Of a stretch of DNA of 64,000 bases, positions 32,241 through 42,724 are shown one piece after another. Under the pieces are notes generated by a model. That model was not told the origin of the DNA, did not search any database, and saw only the letters and a list, made by a program, of their open reading frames with translations. Source of the stretch: Onchidella celtica (taxonomy: Eukaryota > Mollusca > Gastropoda > Systellommatophora > Onchidiidae); the NCBI GenBank assembly GCA_963931925.1, contig OZ007570.1:38910057-38974056 (forward strand), in the 5' to 3' direction. How positions within the stretch are numbered: the first letter of the stretch is position 1; every line of letters starts with the position of its first letter. The position numbers were made by a program, and so were the translations under genes.

Positions 32241-33407
32241 AGTGAGTTTGTATTAAGAGTATATTGTTTTGTTGAAGCTCATGCCCGCAGACCGAACTCA
32301 AAAAGTGCATTGTAATATTAGTTTTTTTTTTTTTCTTTTTGCAAGCTTACTTCAATAAGATTAAATTGGGCATTGATCTTCTTTCAAGGTTCGTCACCTT
32401 TTGAGCTCACAAAGGGATAGCTTTGTGATTTATTTGTGAAAAAGGAAACGAGAGAGAACTTAAAAGTCAGAAAATTATGTGTGTACATGTGTATGTTTGG
32501 AGGGGGGGAGGGGAAGTTCTTTGTCTGTTTTTCAAAACTCGTCACTGTTAAATCAGCTTTCATTGAAAATTGAGTTATGCCCTTTCAGCAAGTCACCAGG
32601 GTTAGAACTGGAAACTAAAAGCATGAGGAGAATCGTTTCCCCTGAAACATGTTATTATATTTATTCACAGACTCATACACTCTGTTAGCTTTGCAAAACT
32701 CGGTTTGACTCTTTTGATGTGGCAAAAAATCCGTAAAAATATGGGCATGCGCCTTACTGCGGATCCGGTTCAAATGACCTTGTTAAACTGTGTAATTACG
32801 AGACTTTCTGAGGAAGAGAAATCGAGACAGGCAATATTGCTTGGATGACTGATAACAGTTTAGGGCCAGAGTGCTCTGCCTTCACTGCTCAACGCTGATG
32901 GCGTAAGCCATTTTTGACACTTCTGAGATATTAAGAACAAACTGTTTCTTTTCTTGTCATTTGGTGACTTTTGCCATTATGATTCTGTTGGATTATTACA
33001 TTTTCCTATACGGCCATTCCTTTTTCTACAGTATTATCTGATGCTCAGGAATGCAGTGAACCGTCGGTTGCCTTTAATATATACCCTTATCGTACAGCAG
33101 TGACATTATATTTATTACTGTAGTTATCATCTCCGCCAGGACACCACACAGGGAGCAGTTTAGTCCATATTTTAACTGAATCACAAAGGCAAGCTCGAGG
33201 ATGTTTGTTTTTGCAAAAGCCAGTAATGTGGTATATATAATTAGTTTTAGAAAGGTGGCGAAGAGCAATTATTATATAGCCTACAGTCATGCGAAACAAT
33301 CGCTCAACACTAATGCCATATATCCCTTTTAAAAATGTAGCTAGGAATATTATGTATTAAACTAAACCAGTGCCACACATTATCGTTGATCAGGCTGTGG
33401 CTATTAA
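32241..33407. other. Unassigned spacer
   Basis: AT-rich; no repeat partner or ORF with coding character over about 1.1 kb. Confidence 0.35.
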
Positions 33408-33590
33408 AGCTGTGTTTTCATTTGCACGGAAAGAGAAACGGAAACGGAAAGGGCAAAAATCCAACAAGCAGTAAAAGAAAAAGTGTTTCCATGTTAACAT
33501 GGTGTTTCCTTGCACCAGAAAATGTTCTTTCTATTGCGCTACTTTGAGGGTTTCTGGAGTTTCCATTGCCTACACATGCAAAACACAGCT
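33408..33590. mobile_element. Fold-back MITE, single copy (~183 bp)
   Basis: Inverted ends agctgtgttttcatttgcac and gcaaaacacagct. The left arm continues with a purine-rich gaaagagaaacggaaacgg and the right arm with the matching gtttctggagtttccatt. No other copy seen. Confidence 0.55.
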
Positions 33591-33744
33591 CAAGACCCGG
33601 TACCTTACCAGTTGTTTTTGATTATGTCGTAAATTCAAAAGGTGCACAATACTAGGTTGTGCAAATAGCTATTATTGTACAGGGAAATCGCGTGCCTTGT
33701 AATTTAACTTTATAAAATTCTGTCCACGGGATCTTGATAGGATT

Positions 33745-33973
33745 AGGCTGACGGCACACTGAGTGAAGTATTTGTTTCGCATCTGTTTTGATCCAGTGCC
33801 GACGGTCTCTCTTTCCGCCAACAGAGGACAGTTTTCACGCACCCGAACTAATAAGACAGATAATTAGGCCCTATGTTTTAATCTCGCCCGTCCCTGAGGT
33901 TCCGTTTAACTCTATATTTTACAACTCATATTAAAACCGCGACAGAACAGACTTGACTGGGTGCACCACTAGT
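33745..33973. mobile_element. MITE-K copy
   Basis: Ends aggctgacggcacactgagt and gactgggtgcaccactag are imperfect inverted repeats. The body (gtctctctttccgccaacag, gacagttttcacg, cagacttgactg) is shared with 36175-36398 and about 44745-44934. Confidence 0.65.
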
Positions 33974-34576
33974 AATTACCCTTTCAGGCAAGATTTTATG
34001 ATCAGTTTTAAACGTGCAACGACATCCTCGATGGCATGAAGCTTGATAGCACAGATGTGCAAACTACAATAGTATTAATTATCTGATTCATAATGACTTG
34101 AAAAAAACAACAACTGACAAACAGAATGGCCGTGGGCCAATGGAGACAGAAAATGTTCCGTAGAAGAGGAAATGTGTATTGTTGCCTTTTTAGGAGTAGC
34201 AGACTGAACTATAGGCCAGAAAAACCATCTGCATACAAAAAGACCCGCACAGACTGCATTGCACGCCAGATCCAGTTAATTAACCAAAGGGGCGGACGTT
34301 GTTGCTTCAATGCAATCTCCTCCAGAAAATTGTAATCATAGGCGTTGAGCACATGCAAGTTACTCTGTAACGTCGGTATTTTTTTCCCCTTGGACTTTCC
34401 ACCGTTTTCAGGGGCGACGACTCGATTGGAAATAATTCGGCACGCGTCTTTATTTACTTGTTTTTTTTGTTTGTTTTTTATGTGGTCATGGATGTAACTA
34501 AGATCAAATTAAAGACTCAAACTAAAATGGTGTTCAACAGTGTGACAGTGTACTTCAGTGCGTAGATTACTGTTTG
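33974..34576. other. Unassigned spacer
   Basis: A plus frame at 34126-34335 is rich in Arg and Lys but has no recognised motif. No repeat partner. Confidence 0.3.
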
Positions 34577-34984
34577 CTAAGTACCACAGACTAATAAAAT
34601 ACCCAGACTGGATGGGCCCCTTGTGTGACGTCACAAAACAGCGAAAGGTCCTCCACTGTAGGTTTACGGTTGCGACCGACGCTTCAGCATAGCTACAATG
34701 CAATGGTCGCTAAAAGTCCATACGGTCATCATTTATAACAATAAAAAAAAGGCAGCTGTAGACAATAAAATGAAAGGATAGGCAAGTTAATGCATTATTA
34801 ATACATGTACAACCAATCTTGACAAATAAAAATAAATTTCTACTGCAGATAGAACTAGAATCGGAATTTCCCGAGCGGCGGCCATGTTGGTTATACGGCC
34901 GCATCTCATTAACTTCCGAAAAAAACGACACAGCCCGAAGCTTGTGTTTCCAGTCCGGTTGATTTATTAGTCTGTGCTAACTAC
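34577..34984. mobile_element. hAT-type MITE-C with 8-bp duplication (copy 1)
   Basis: The element is 34585-34976 (392 bp). It begins cacagactaataaaatac and ends with the inverse gatttattagtctgtg. The flanks are ctaagtac (34577-34584) and ctaactac (34977-34984), an 8-bp duplication with one change. An 8-bp duplication is the mark of hAT (also P) transposons. Inside are a perfect CRE palindrome tgacgtca and a fold gcggcggccatgttggttat. No ORF. Confidence 0.85.
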
Positions 34985-35461
34985 CGACAAATCGTTTTCC
35001 TGTTCAAGATGAACACAAATTTTTAGTGTTTCGTACAGTTTAATAGAGTAGAAATGGCTTCCTATTCGGTCTACTTTTATGATTGCTTTTACAAATAGCA
35101 AAGAACCAGCCCAAAAAACCAAGATGTAGTCTAACAAATTAAACTAAAAAAAAAAGTCAGTTCCATTAGGTTTAGTGTGAAATACAAGTCCATGCTAAAT
35201 TTCAAAGAAAGAAATACCTACGGGTTTCAAGAAAATCGGTACTAATCTCGCTCATATGACCAAAAGAAAAAGTTGTGTGTAGCAAAGCCTCACGTAAGAA
35301 ATAATACAGAAACGATGCAATCAAACTCCAAGGAAAAGTTCTTTATTACTTCTTACCAGAGGCTTTGCAATATACAAATTTTCCTTTTTCCATATTTTGG
35401 CTCTGGGGTAGCATAGTAATTTTAGGGAACCTTGGCGTTCCCCGGACCAAAAAGCTCGTGA
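34985..35461. other. Unassigned spacer
   Basis: AT-rich; nothing recognised. Confidence 0.35.
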
Positions 35462-35695
35462 AAAGCTCCCACTTTGGGAGTCGGTGGCCTAGTTGATGGA
35501 GAGGAGATTTCTCGAGTGGTGCCCCCTGAAGACAGAAATAGGTGGAACATCACGGGAGCAATAAACTTAAGACTCGAGCCACATGAACAGGATGAAATAG
35601 GATTTGTCCTGCGCAAACTAAATCTTCGTGATACACATAGTCCGGGGGAAATCGTGGATAGAGACCCTGGAACTGAACAGAGAGTTAATGTTTGA
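35462..35695 (+). other. Open frame, unidentified (about 77 codons)
   Basis: Open on the plus strand from just after a TGA at 35459 to a TGA at 35693, without an ATG at its head. It is of even composition (Asp, Glu, Arg, Gly) rather than low complexity. The minus strand is open too (35616-35422), followed downstream on that strand by an AATAAA at about 35340-35350. It may be a decayed exon or part of a retroelement. I do not recognise it. Confidence 0.2.
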
Positions 35696-36174
35696 TGGCT
35701 GTGTTGGTCCCTGGGGGGGAGGGGAGGAGAGAGAATGGGGACAAGGGGGTGGGGAAAGATACGTTCTTACTATTTCTGTCCTGGGATAAATGCGTAGATC
35801 CCTTGGAAAGAAGACTCCTGTTTTATAATGTTTTTAAGCTGGCATTTTTCGATGTCCTTCGAAATAGAAACTGCACAGAGAAAGGCAGGCTATTTGAAGT
35901 AAAAACCTTTTATACTTAATCTTGGACAAGTACAGGAACCTTTTCATTTGAAAATGTCAAGTGCATCGATAACCTTTTTACTCGGAAATGGCTTTAAAGC
36001 TGCCCGAACATGGGCCCAGTAGCAGAAATTGTAATGATAAAATACTGTTTGTGAGCGAAGTAGAACATGCCACACGAGCTGAAATGACCACAATAAATAC
36101 ATGTAACAGTTCTTCAACATTCCATTAGGAGTGTCAGATCACCAACTTTAGAACAACAGCGGAAGACAAAGTTA
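35696..36174. other. Unassigned spacer
   Basis: Nothing recognised apart from a G-rich stretch at 35708-35755. Confidence 0.3.
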
Positions 36175-36398
36175 AGGCTGGTGGGCCCATTGAGTCCAGT
36201 CTGTTTGTGTCTGTTTTGATTCACTCCGCGAAAAGTCTCTCTTTCTGCCATCTGACTCAAGACAGTTTTGACACCCCTGAAGAGACAGACATGATTCGGT
36301 TTCGGCAGGGTGGACGAGGTCCAGTTGTTTAACTCCATAGTCCACATCTCATACTACAACCGGGGCTAAAGACACCCGAGTCAATGCGCCAACAGTCT
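36175..36398. mobile_element. MITE-K copy
   Basis: Ends aggctggtgggcccattgag and gagtcaatgcgccaacagtc are inverted repeats. The body shares gtctctctttctgccatctg, gacagttttgaca, cagggtggacgaggtcc and ccatagtccacatctcatac with the other two copies. Confidence 0.7.
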
Positions 36399-36402
36399 GT
36401 CT

Positions 36403-36562
36403 GTCACAGGCAAGGCTGGATTAACCATTAAGCAAAATAAGCACGTGCTTGGGGCATCAAGGGAAAAACGGGTGGGGGGTGGGGTGGGGGGTGAGGGGGG
36501 GGGGGGCAAGATTGGACTGTGCTCAGAGCATCACCTGGCATTAATCCGGCCCTGGTCACAGG
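36403..36562. mobile_element. Small hAT-type MITE with perfect 8-bp duplication
   Basis: The element is 36411-36554 (144 bp): it begins caaggctggattaa and ends ttaatccggccctg, inverted repeats of the CAGGGCCGGATTAA type. GTCACAGG is present on both sides (36403-36410 and 36555-36562) without a mismatch. The middle carries a long G-rich run (36470-36507). It has no coding capacity. Confidence 0.88.
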
Positions 36563-36842
36563 ACATGTCGTAGGGGATGTTACGTCAAACACTAAATGAC
36601 GCTTCCCAAAATAATTTTTTAGAGGCGTGGGCTATTATAGATTCGCTGTAACATTGTCGTTTGCATGTAATTCTGCGATATATCAGACATGGATGCCGAC
36701 ACACGGGGCATTTTTAAATTAACCCCGACGGGACTCGTGCAAAAAATCAATGTAAACAATTTTTGTTGTTGTTGATGTCGTTTGTTTGTTTGTTCAAGCT
36801 TTAGCGTAGGCGCTCACCTAGTGGTTATGTCTTTATTTTTAG
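36563..36842. other. Unassigned spacer
   Basis: Nothing recognised. Confidence 0.35.
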
Positions 36843-37198
36843 AAAGTTCGCTGACCTTGGCATTTACACCTCACTTTTCTTGTTTTTATTTTCTTGTTGA
36901 GATCGGGGATTCGTTTATGTTAGACTTTTGCCCGGGCAGCGGCCTGTTCGGCCTGCTCTTCTCGATTTCCAATTTCCAAGGTACCTTTAACGTGCGCAAC
37001 GTGCACTATGGCCCTCCGAGTTATTCGTCCTTATCCGAGAAGACTGGGTGCTTGATCTAACCTACCATAATAGGAAAGTATAGGTCAGGAAAGTATGAGA
37101 AAAATCCCAAAATTTCAACATGCCTGCACCGACCGGGATTCGAACCCGTTACCTTCGGCACCAGAGGCGAGCATCTTGCCTCTAGGCCACCGTGTCCC
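36843..37198 (-). mobile_element. SINE-1 copy with the best-preserved Pol III boxes
   Basis: The head is at the right. On the minus strand the A-box-like ggtggcctagaggc lies near 37178-37192 and a consensus B-box ggttcgaatcc near 37138-37148. The body motifs tttaacgtgcgcaacgtg and cttatccgagaagactgggt match the other copies. The tail ends near gttcgctgaccttggcat, which matches the 3' end of the full-length copy at 21327. No clear target duplication. Confidence 0.82.
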
Positions 37199-37737
37199 GG
37201 ACGCAGCCGCTCACCAGGGTCCAGTTTCAAAGGGGGGGACGAGTGAACGTCACCACTAAGTGTGTACCAGCAGATTTCTATAGGCCGCCTAGATGGATGG
37301 CCACGTTGCGAAATTGCATTCCGGGGACATGCAATTAGTCGGCTGATGCACAGGGTCTCATTGGAATTAATTGTTGTCAACTAAATGTTGTAAAAGTCAC
37401 AGAAAATCTATGGGGTCGCAGCAAAGCTTTGAAGGAAAGTCAAAATATGGCAAAAAGAAAGATTAAAATTTGTATGTAGCACTATACAGCCTACCGAAAT
37501 CCGCTTGAGCGCACAGGATAAAGGGTTATGATTGATTTGCATTGGCGGGTTGGTGCTGGGTGGGTGATGTTAAAGCACTTAATTTTAATGCGATCCCATG
37601 AATTGGCTGGTGCGCAGGAAATTAAATGAAACCGCCTGCATTAAATATTGAAATGTAGCCATACCGCCCGCACACACTAGAGAACATGATGGCTTGTCTA
37701 TATGAAGGACTCATTTTGTCCCCCAAATGCTCGCCCT
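37199..37737. other. Unassigned spacer
   Basis: Nothing recognised. Confidence 0.3.
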
Positions 37738-37938
37738 CGCACACACACACAATCATACATACACACACACACAATCATACATACACACACACACAATCAT
37801 ACATACACACACACATTCTCTCTGTGTCTCTGTCTCTCTCTTTCTGTCTGTCTGTCTGTCACTCTTTCTGTCTCATTCTGTCTGTCTATCTGTTTGACTC
37901 TCGCTCTCTCTGTTTCTGCCTGTCTGTCTGTCTGTCTA

Positions 37939-37978
<40 letters not shown>
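37738..37978 (+). repeat. (AC)n with 28-bp super-repeat, then CT/CTGT tract
   Basis: Three near-identical units of acacacacacacaatcatac at 37739-37810, then (CT)n and (CTGT)n to 37977. The ORFs rich in His-Thr and Ser-Leu are spurious. Confidence 0.9.
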
Positions 37979-37979
<1 letters not shown>

Positions 37980-38244
37980 GCGAATGTTCACACCGAACCC
38001 CCGTGGGGGTGGAGGGGAGATTTCTGGAAGTCCGCCCATGCCCGTCCGTCTGTCCGTCCATCAACTTCACCGTCCATTCGTTATTTCAGTTTTATTGCAG
38101 CTGCTCTAAAACATCTCTTCCGTCAACATCCGTTGTGTCCCTACATTTAGATACGTTAAATTGGTTAACCTGGATGCCGACCGGCAACAAACCTGCTGTC
38201 TTTTGAAAACGGCTATCAAATGTTTCCGGTTTCATTCTAATAAA

Positions 38245-38354
38245 TAGGTATTGCGCATGACGTCACAAAGTGTTTTTGTTTTGATCTTCCGCCACTAAGA
38301 TGGCCGGTGGACCAGCTGATGAGTGTAACTTCGATATATGTCTAAGCAGTTAAA
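38245..38354 (+). promoter_or_regulatory. Putative TATA-less promoter upstream of THAP exon
   Basis: A perfect CRE palindrome tgacgtca (38258-38265), an ETS-like cttccgcc (38286-38293) and a YY1-like aagatggc (38297-38304) lie within 60 bp, about 50-100 bp upstream of the ATG. This set is common at housekeeping-type starts. A caution: the hAT MITE-C copies also carry tgacgtca and a ggcggccatgttgg step, so the stretch could come from a transposon. Confidence 0.35.
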
Positions 38355-38479
38355 ATGCCTGCTAGTTGCATGGCAGTAGATTGCTACGGCATGGGTGGAA
38401 AGGATGGATCCAAGTTGGTCGGATTCCCTACCATCCGCGTAAACAAGGGAAAGGAAGTGACAGAATTGACCGAACGTCG
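38355..38479 (+). CDS. THAP-domain first exon (N-terminal 41 residues), gene or relic
   Basis: ATG at 38355 opens with MPASCMAVDC and continues to a KLVGFPTIRV step and ...TELTERR. This matches the start of THAP domains: MP..C-x4-C, then a [F]P core and a basic end just before the conserved Trp. The domain binds DNA through a C2CH zinc. The Asn-Arg that usually follows the second Cys is absent. A splice donor G|GTATCA sits at 38479/38480, just where a second exon with Trp and the CSxHF motif would be needed; beyond it the frame reads Cys/His-rich low-complexity text. A possible CSEHF-like remnant appears at about 38640-38660 but is cut by a stop. So this is either exon 1 of a host THAP gene or a relic of a THAP transposase. 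Confidence 0.5.
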
Positions 38480-39411
38480 GTATCACCTTTATTGTTGCCT
38501 TAGTCACTGTTATCGTTGTCGTCGATGTCATCTTCATTGTTGCTTTTATCGCCGTTTACTACAACCCGCACTAAACTATCCCGTTGGCTCTCGACAAACA
38601 CATTTGATTCCCATTAATTACCGGCAACGTCTTTGACACTGAGCACTCCAGCGAACACTTAACCGCCCCCTAGGCCAGCAACGATTCCTGAGGTTCGGTA
38701 TTGATAACTCGTGCACTATCGATCTTGCACGCCCTCTCGAAAACAGATTCCAGTGCTGTTAACGACTGCAGGGGAAAATATCCTGAATAGTGTCAGAATT
38801 ATCCTGCCCGGTCGTAATCGTCTCTCAAGTACAACCGGGGTTCAGGACGTAGTTTTCGGTGCAGCAATTTTTAAACTCTTCAGCTGCTTAATCTTGTAAA
38901 TGTTTATTTTTTTTTTTAAACAAGGGCGATCACAGCTGTTGATAACTTTGATTCAATTCGTTTATGATTTATTAACAACTTTTTTTTTTTTTTTAGAATC
39001 TGAAGTCCCCAGAACAAAACCATGATTAAGCCACAAAAAGTGATTTGGAGAAAACGGCAGAAACCATTCGGACTTGACCGTCGTTATGCATTGGGAAGAG
39101 TGATTCGTATGCACCCATAGCTTACCCTCCAAGGCCTGTAATTGAGTTGTCAGTGCTATTAATAGATGAGGCTTTCCAAGTAGTTTCCTGTTGTACCAAC
39201 AATGCAGTTTTTAGAAAATTATGACTTGACATTGGTGTTGTTCTCAAGTCTTCATTTAGTTTCAATATTTAATTAAATTTAACTGAGTATATATTAAAAA
39301 CGCAGCGCCTGTCAAGGCAAAGAAATGTGCGCTAGTGCAAATAATGATATTGCTAATTTAAGAAACATACATATATATATATATTTCTTTCGATTTGTAT
39401 ATCTTGCTGAT
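38480..39411. other. Region downstream of the THAP exon
   Basis: No second THAP exon could be confirmed. T-runs at 38908 and 38981; otherwise nothing recognised. Confidence 0.3.
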
Positions 39412-39643
39412 TCTAGCTCCATTTTTTTTAAAAACTGGAGTTGTTTTAATATGTAGAAGTAGAACAAATGCACACTTTGATATTTGTTTAAACTGCATTG
39501 TGGCACTTGTCAAGCTGTTTCACAGGTCGGATTTATTCTAACTCCTTACCAAAACCATGCTAAAACCCCCTAAACGTTCAACGTTGGATTTCTCAGTAGT
39601 GCAAAAAGTGGAGTTGGAACAAAAACAAGAACTTAGGTCGCGA
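39412..39643 (+). mobile_element. MITE-G copy, left end worn
   Basis: Starts at ctagctccatttttttt without the outer left repeat. It ends agaacttaggtcgcga. The body (gtggcacttgtcaagctgtt, tggatttctcagtagtgcaa) is typical. Confidence 0.78.
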
Positions 39644-40185
39644 GATGTTGATTTTTGCATAATTTGAGGTTTTTGTTTTGTTTTGTTTTTGTTTTAAAAT
39701 TTTGTTTTTTTACGACGCATGGTATGACAAGATATTCCTTCATTCACAGCCTGGAGATCCGTCCTACTTGAATTCGTATTATCATCGCCTATTTCCCGGG
39801 CTGAATATTTATTAACTCAATTTATGTATGACCAGCCGATCCTTACAAGAGAATCTTGCAAAGTCTCTGGACCCATTAAACACAGGAAGAAGAAACGTTT
39901 TTCTTGTTGTTGTTGTTGTTTTTACAAAACACAGACAGGAAAAGCCAAAGATGAGACAGGATCTAGCTGTCTGTTTAAACACCTGTGAAACGTGCTGAGA
40001 TTATTTTTTTTTTTTTTAATCTTATATTTCACATGATTCAATACGTCCCTAAACATTGCAGTAATTTTAGTATGGCTGTGCTGTAAGTCCTTGAATTGAC
40101 GTACTTTCTAAATCACCCAGGAGCAACAGAATAATGCACACACATGGACGTATACAGAGAAAAATATAGGAGATTGCTTTTGCCT
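39644..40185. other. Unassigned spacer
   Basis: Contains (GTT)n at about 39906-39922 and a T-run at 40002-40018. Confidence 0.35.
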
Positions 40186-40790
40186 TCCGCAACACTGGCC
40201 TCAACAAGACGTTTTTTCCTGGAGTATGCCATATTTCGCTAAGATTCTTTACAGTGTCACGTCATGTATGCCTGTTGTTGGGTTTGTAGGGTTGTGATAT
40301 TTTATGTAATGATGCGTTAGATGTGTATACTGGGCCGGATTTAGATGAAGAGAGGCCTTAGGCTATTCTAGCTGTGAGGCCCATCCCATTTCCCCCACCT
40401 TCACGCCAAGAGGAAGATGGACGCGTTTTAAATAATTTGAGTAACGGCAATGGTGATGATAGGTGTTTACAATTCCGCACTTTGCAATTCCTTCTCGAAA
40501 GGAGACAAGCCAGGAAAATTACAAAAGATTTGTTCAGAAACTACAGTGCACTGTTACTTCATATTATGTAAGAAAAGGTTATACGTGTCACAAACTATTA
40601 TGCACATTGGCCCCAGGCGTCTAGGCCCCTCTAGATGTTGAGGCCCTAGGCTTCAGCTTACCTAGCCCAATGGTAAATCCGGTGTGTTCCATGTATGACG
40701 TGCTCTTATGCGTTCTGTTAAAGAGAATTTCCCTCATGGGATAATAAAGTGATTCTTATCTTAATTCATCTTATCTTAGATAATGACATA
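40186..40790 (+). mobile_element. LINE/SINE tail E, split by a hAT-type MITE
   Basis: Left part 40186-40330 (gccttccgcaacactggcct, gccatatttcgctaag, gatgcgttagatgtg) and right part 40682-40790 (gaatttccctcatgggataa, taaagtgattcttatctta) together match 44935-45370 and 22322-22475. The 3' end is a (TTATC)n-type tail, known from several non-LTR families. No ORF remains. Confidence 0.75.
40323..40689. mobile_element. hAT-type MITE nested in tail E, 8-bp duplication
   Basis: The element is 40331-40681 (351 bp). It begins tgggccggatttaga and ends tggtaaatccg, inverted repeats. The flanks gtgtatac (40323-40330) and gtgtgttc (40682-40689) are diverged copies of one 8-bp site. A related copy without the insert, at about 22377-22384, reads gtgtgtac at this place, which supports the 8-bp duplication. 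It carries paired gaggcc/ggccc steps and no transposase ORF. Confidence 0.78.
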
Positions 40791-40914
40791 GCAGCAGATT
40801 TGCTTGTTTTCTATTTCTCACTAGTGAAAGAAATCAATAAGACGAGCAGTTATCTGAATCAAGTCAGTTTTCTCTCGGTTAACCTGTGAGATATGGATTA
40901 TAATGGAGTTAGAC

Positions 40915-41240
40915 GGGACCTTGTGCACTGGTGAGATCGAAGCAAAATAAACTGTCTTGTTAGTTCGGGGGCATTAGGACTGTCTTGAATCAGCTGGCGA
41001 ACAGGGAGACCTCGTGTAACAGTGAGTCTGAAACGTTGATTCAAGTCTGTTCTGTTAGTTCGGGGACTTCAGAACTGTCTTTGATCAGCTGGCAAACAGA
41101 GAGACCCCGGGCACTAGCAAAACCGAAGCTTTGATTCAAGTTTGTCTTGTTGGTTTTGGGATGTCGGAGCTGTCTTGATTAGGCTGGCGAAAAGAGTGAT
41201 TTCGCACACTGAGTCTAACAAGGCTCGAAACAGACTTGAT
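40915..41240 (+). repeat. 95-bp tandem repeat (about 3.4 units)
   Basis: Anchors cttgttagttcggg at about 40957, 41052 and 41147 give a 95-bp period. Each unit holds tcagctggcgaacagggaga and an accgaagc-like step. Units differ at about one base in eight by eye. Confidence 0.8.
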
Positions 41241-42481
41241 CCAGCTCGTCATCAGCCTTAACTCTTTGTGTGCCAATCACCGATATATCGCTTCTTCCGC
41301 TGTTCATGTTTGTGCCAGTCACCGGTGTATTGGTGCACAAGAATGCTAGGCTACTTTGCGTCGGGAAAAAAAGAAAGTCGACTTCTATTAATAGATGTTG
41401 CTGTAGTCAGTCTTCCTTCGCCCCCCCCCCCCCCACTAGTTTCTTCCTGTATAGGCAAACATGGGAAACTTCACGGCACACAAAGTGTTAAAATTATGTG
41501 TGTCATTCTGTGTTGAGCTGGGTCCAGGTAAATACTCTTCAACCATACCTTTTTGTTGTTGTTGTTTGTTATTCTTCTTGCTTTCCATCCAGCAGGTAGT
41601 TGGTGGGCGCTTCTGAAAGGATCTCTTTCTATTCTATCGTCTCGCTTCTTCCTAACACAGAATACCTTTGTCGTTTCTCAACACTCAAACTCGTGTTTTT
41701 CAGTCTTTCAGTTTTTTTGTTTTTTTTTGCCTGCCCTACATCCCAGTGATCGAAAGCTTTCTGGTTTCTTTTTATCATTCATTTGTCCTTTACAAGTTCT
41801 AATATCGTTTTGGTGTTATGTAGTTACTGACATATGAATAATTATAGCGCTTTGCAAAATACTTTGTTCTTTCTGTTTACAGTCAAACTTACGGTAAAGC
41901 ATGCGTGTGGTATAACCCAATTGTAAACAAAGAGAAACCAGAAGCCGGCGCGTAGTTTGGAGAGGTCTTTTGTGAAATTTTCGTGATGAATGCACAGAAT
42001 GCAGTTTTTTTATGTATCAAACGGGGCTCAACTTGCTGGACCGACTGGCATACTAATGCCCAATACTGGAGATAAAAGATAAGAAAAGCGTTCTATAATA
42101 CTCACATTTGCTCACACAAGCAAGTCAGAACATTATTTTGGTCTTAGTCCTGGATCGCGCTGGCCGGTTTTGATTGGCCGACATTGAGTTTCAGTGACAC
42201 CCCAGTTGGGCAGCTGGCTGATGTGCGAGATCTAATTAAAACTGTGGGTCTTCACGTCACCATTTAACTAGTCTAGTACGTGCGAGTCGTTGGGCCACAT
42301 AATATAAAGTATAATAATGCATACGCTCGGAAGAGGAGGGGTATGAATAGCGTACAATCGGAGCGGGTGTGTCTGGGAACCGCATGTGCGCTGTTCAGTT
42401 ACAGTGTGATAAACGATTAAAGATTCCGATGATTTATATTTTCTTTCTTTCAGCAGAGTTAAGGTGCAGCGTTATATAACT
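41241..42481. other. Unassigned spacer
   Basis: A 14-C run at 41421-41434 and T-rich tracts near 41555 and 41710. A plus frame at 41553-41837 is Phe/Leu-rich as expected of T-rich DNA. Nothing supported. Confidence 0.35.
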
Positions 42482-42724
42482 GTGGGTGGACCTGGCGAAA
42501 TTGGGCTTCAGATGAACTTTTTATACCTCTGTAATAAATCAAAATAACATACTTCTAGGACAATTACAAGCAAGATATTTTAACTGAATGCAGGAAAATG
42601 GCTGATCTTTCAAAATTATCATAAGCAAATCTCATTTTCCATAGGAAGATTTTTACCCCCGGTAGGGGGATTTCTCAGGAATTTAGTCCTCCACCTTAAG
42701 CCCGATTTCGCCAGATCTACTCAC
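42482..42724 (+). mobile_element. MITE-B, full-length copy (243 bp)
   Basis: Ends gtgggtggacctggcgaaat and agcccgatttcgccagatct then actcac are inverted. All inner blocks of the family are present (aattacaagcaagatatttt, aactgaatgcaggaaaatgg, gcaaatctcattttcca). Confidence 0.85.

Noticed and set aside
36843-37198. Functional tRNA gene
   Set aside because: A- and B-boxes belong to the head of SINE-1, found in five copies with the same body; there is no closed acceptor stem by eye.
37057-37380. 107-aa minus-strand frame
   Set aside because: Its middle is the tRNA head of SINE-1 in the sense strand; chance frame.
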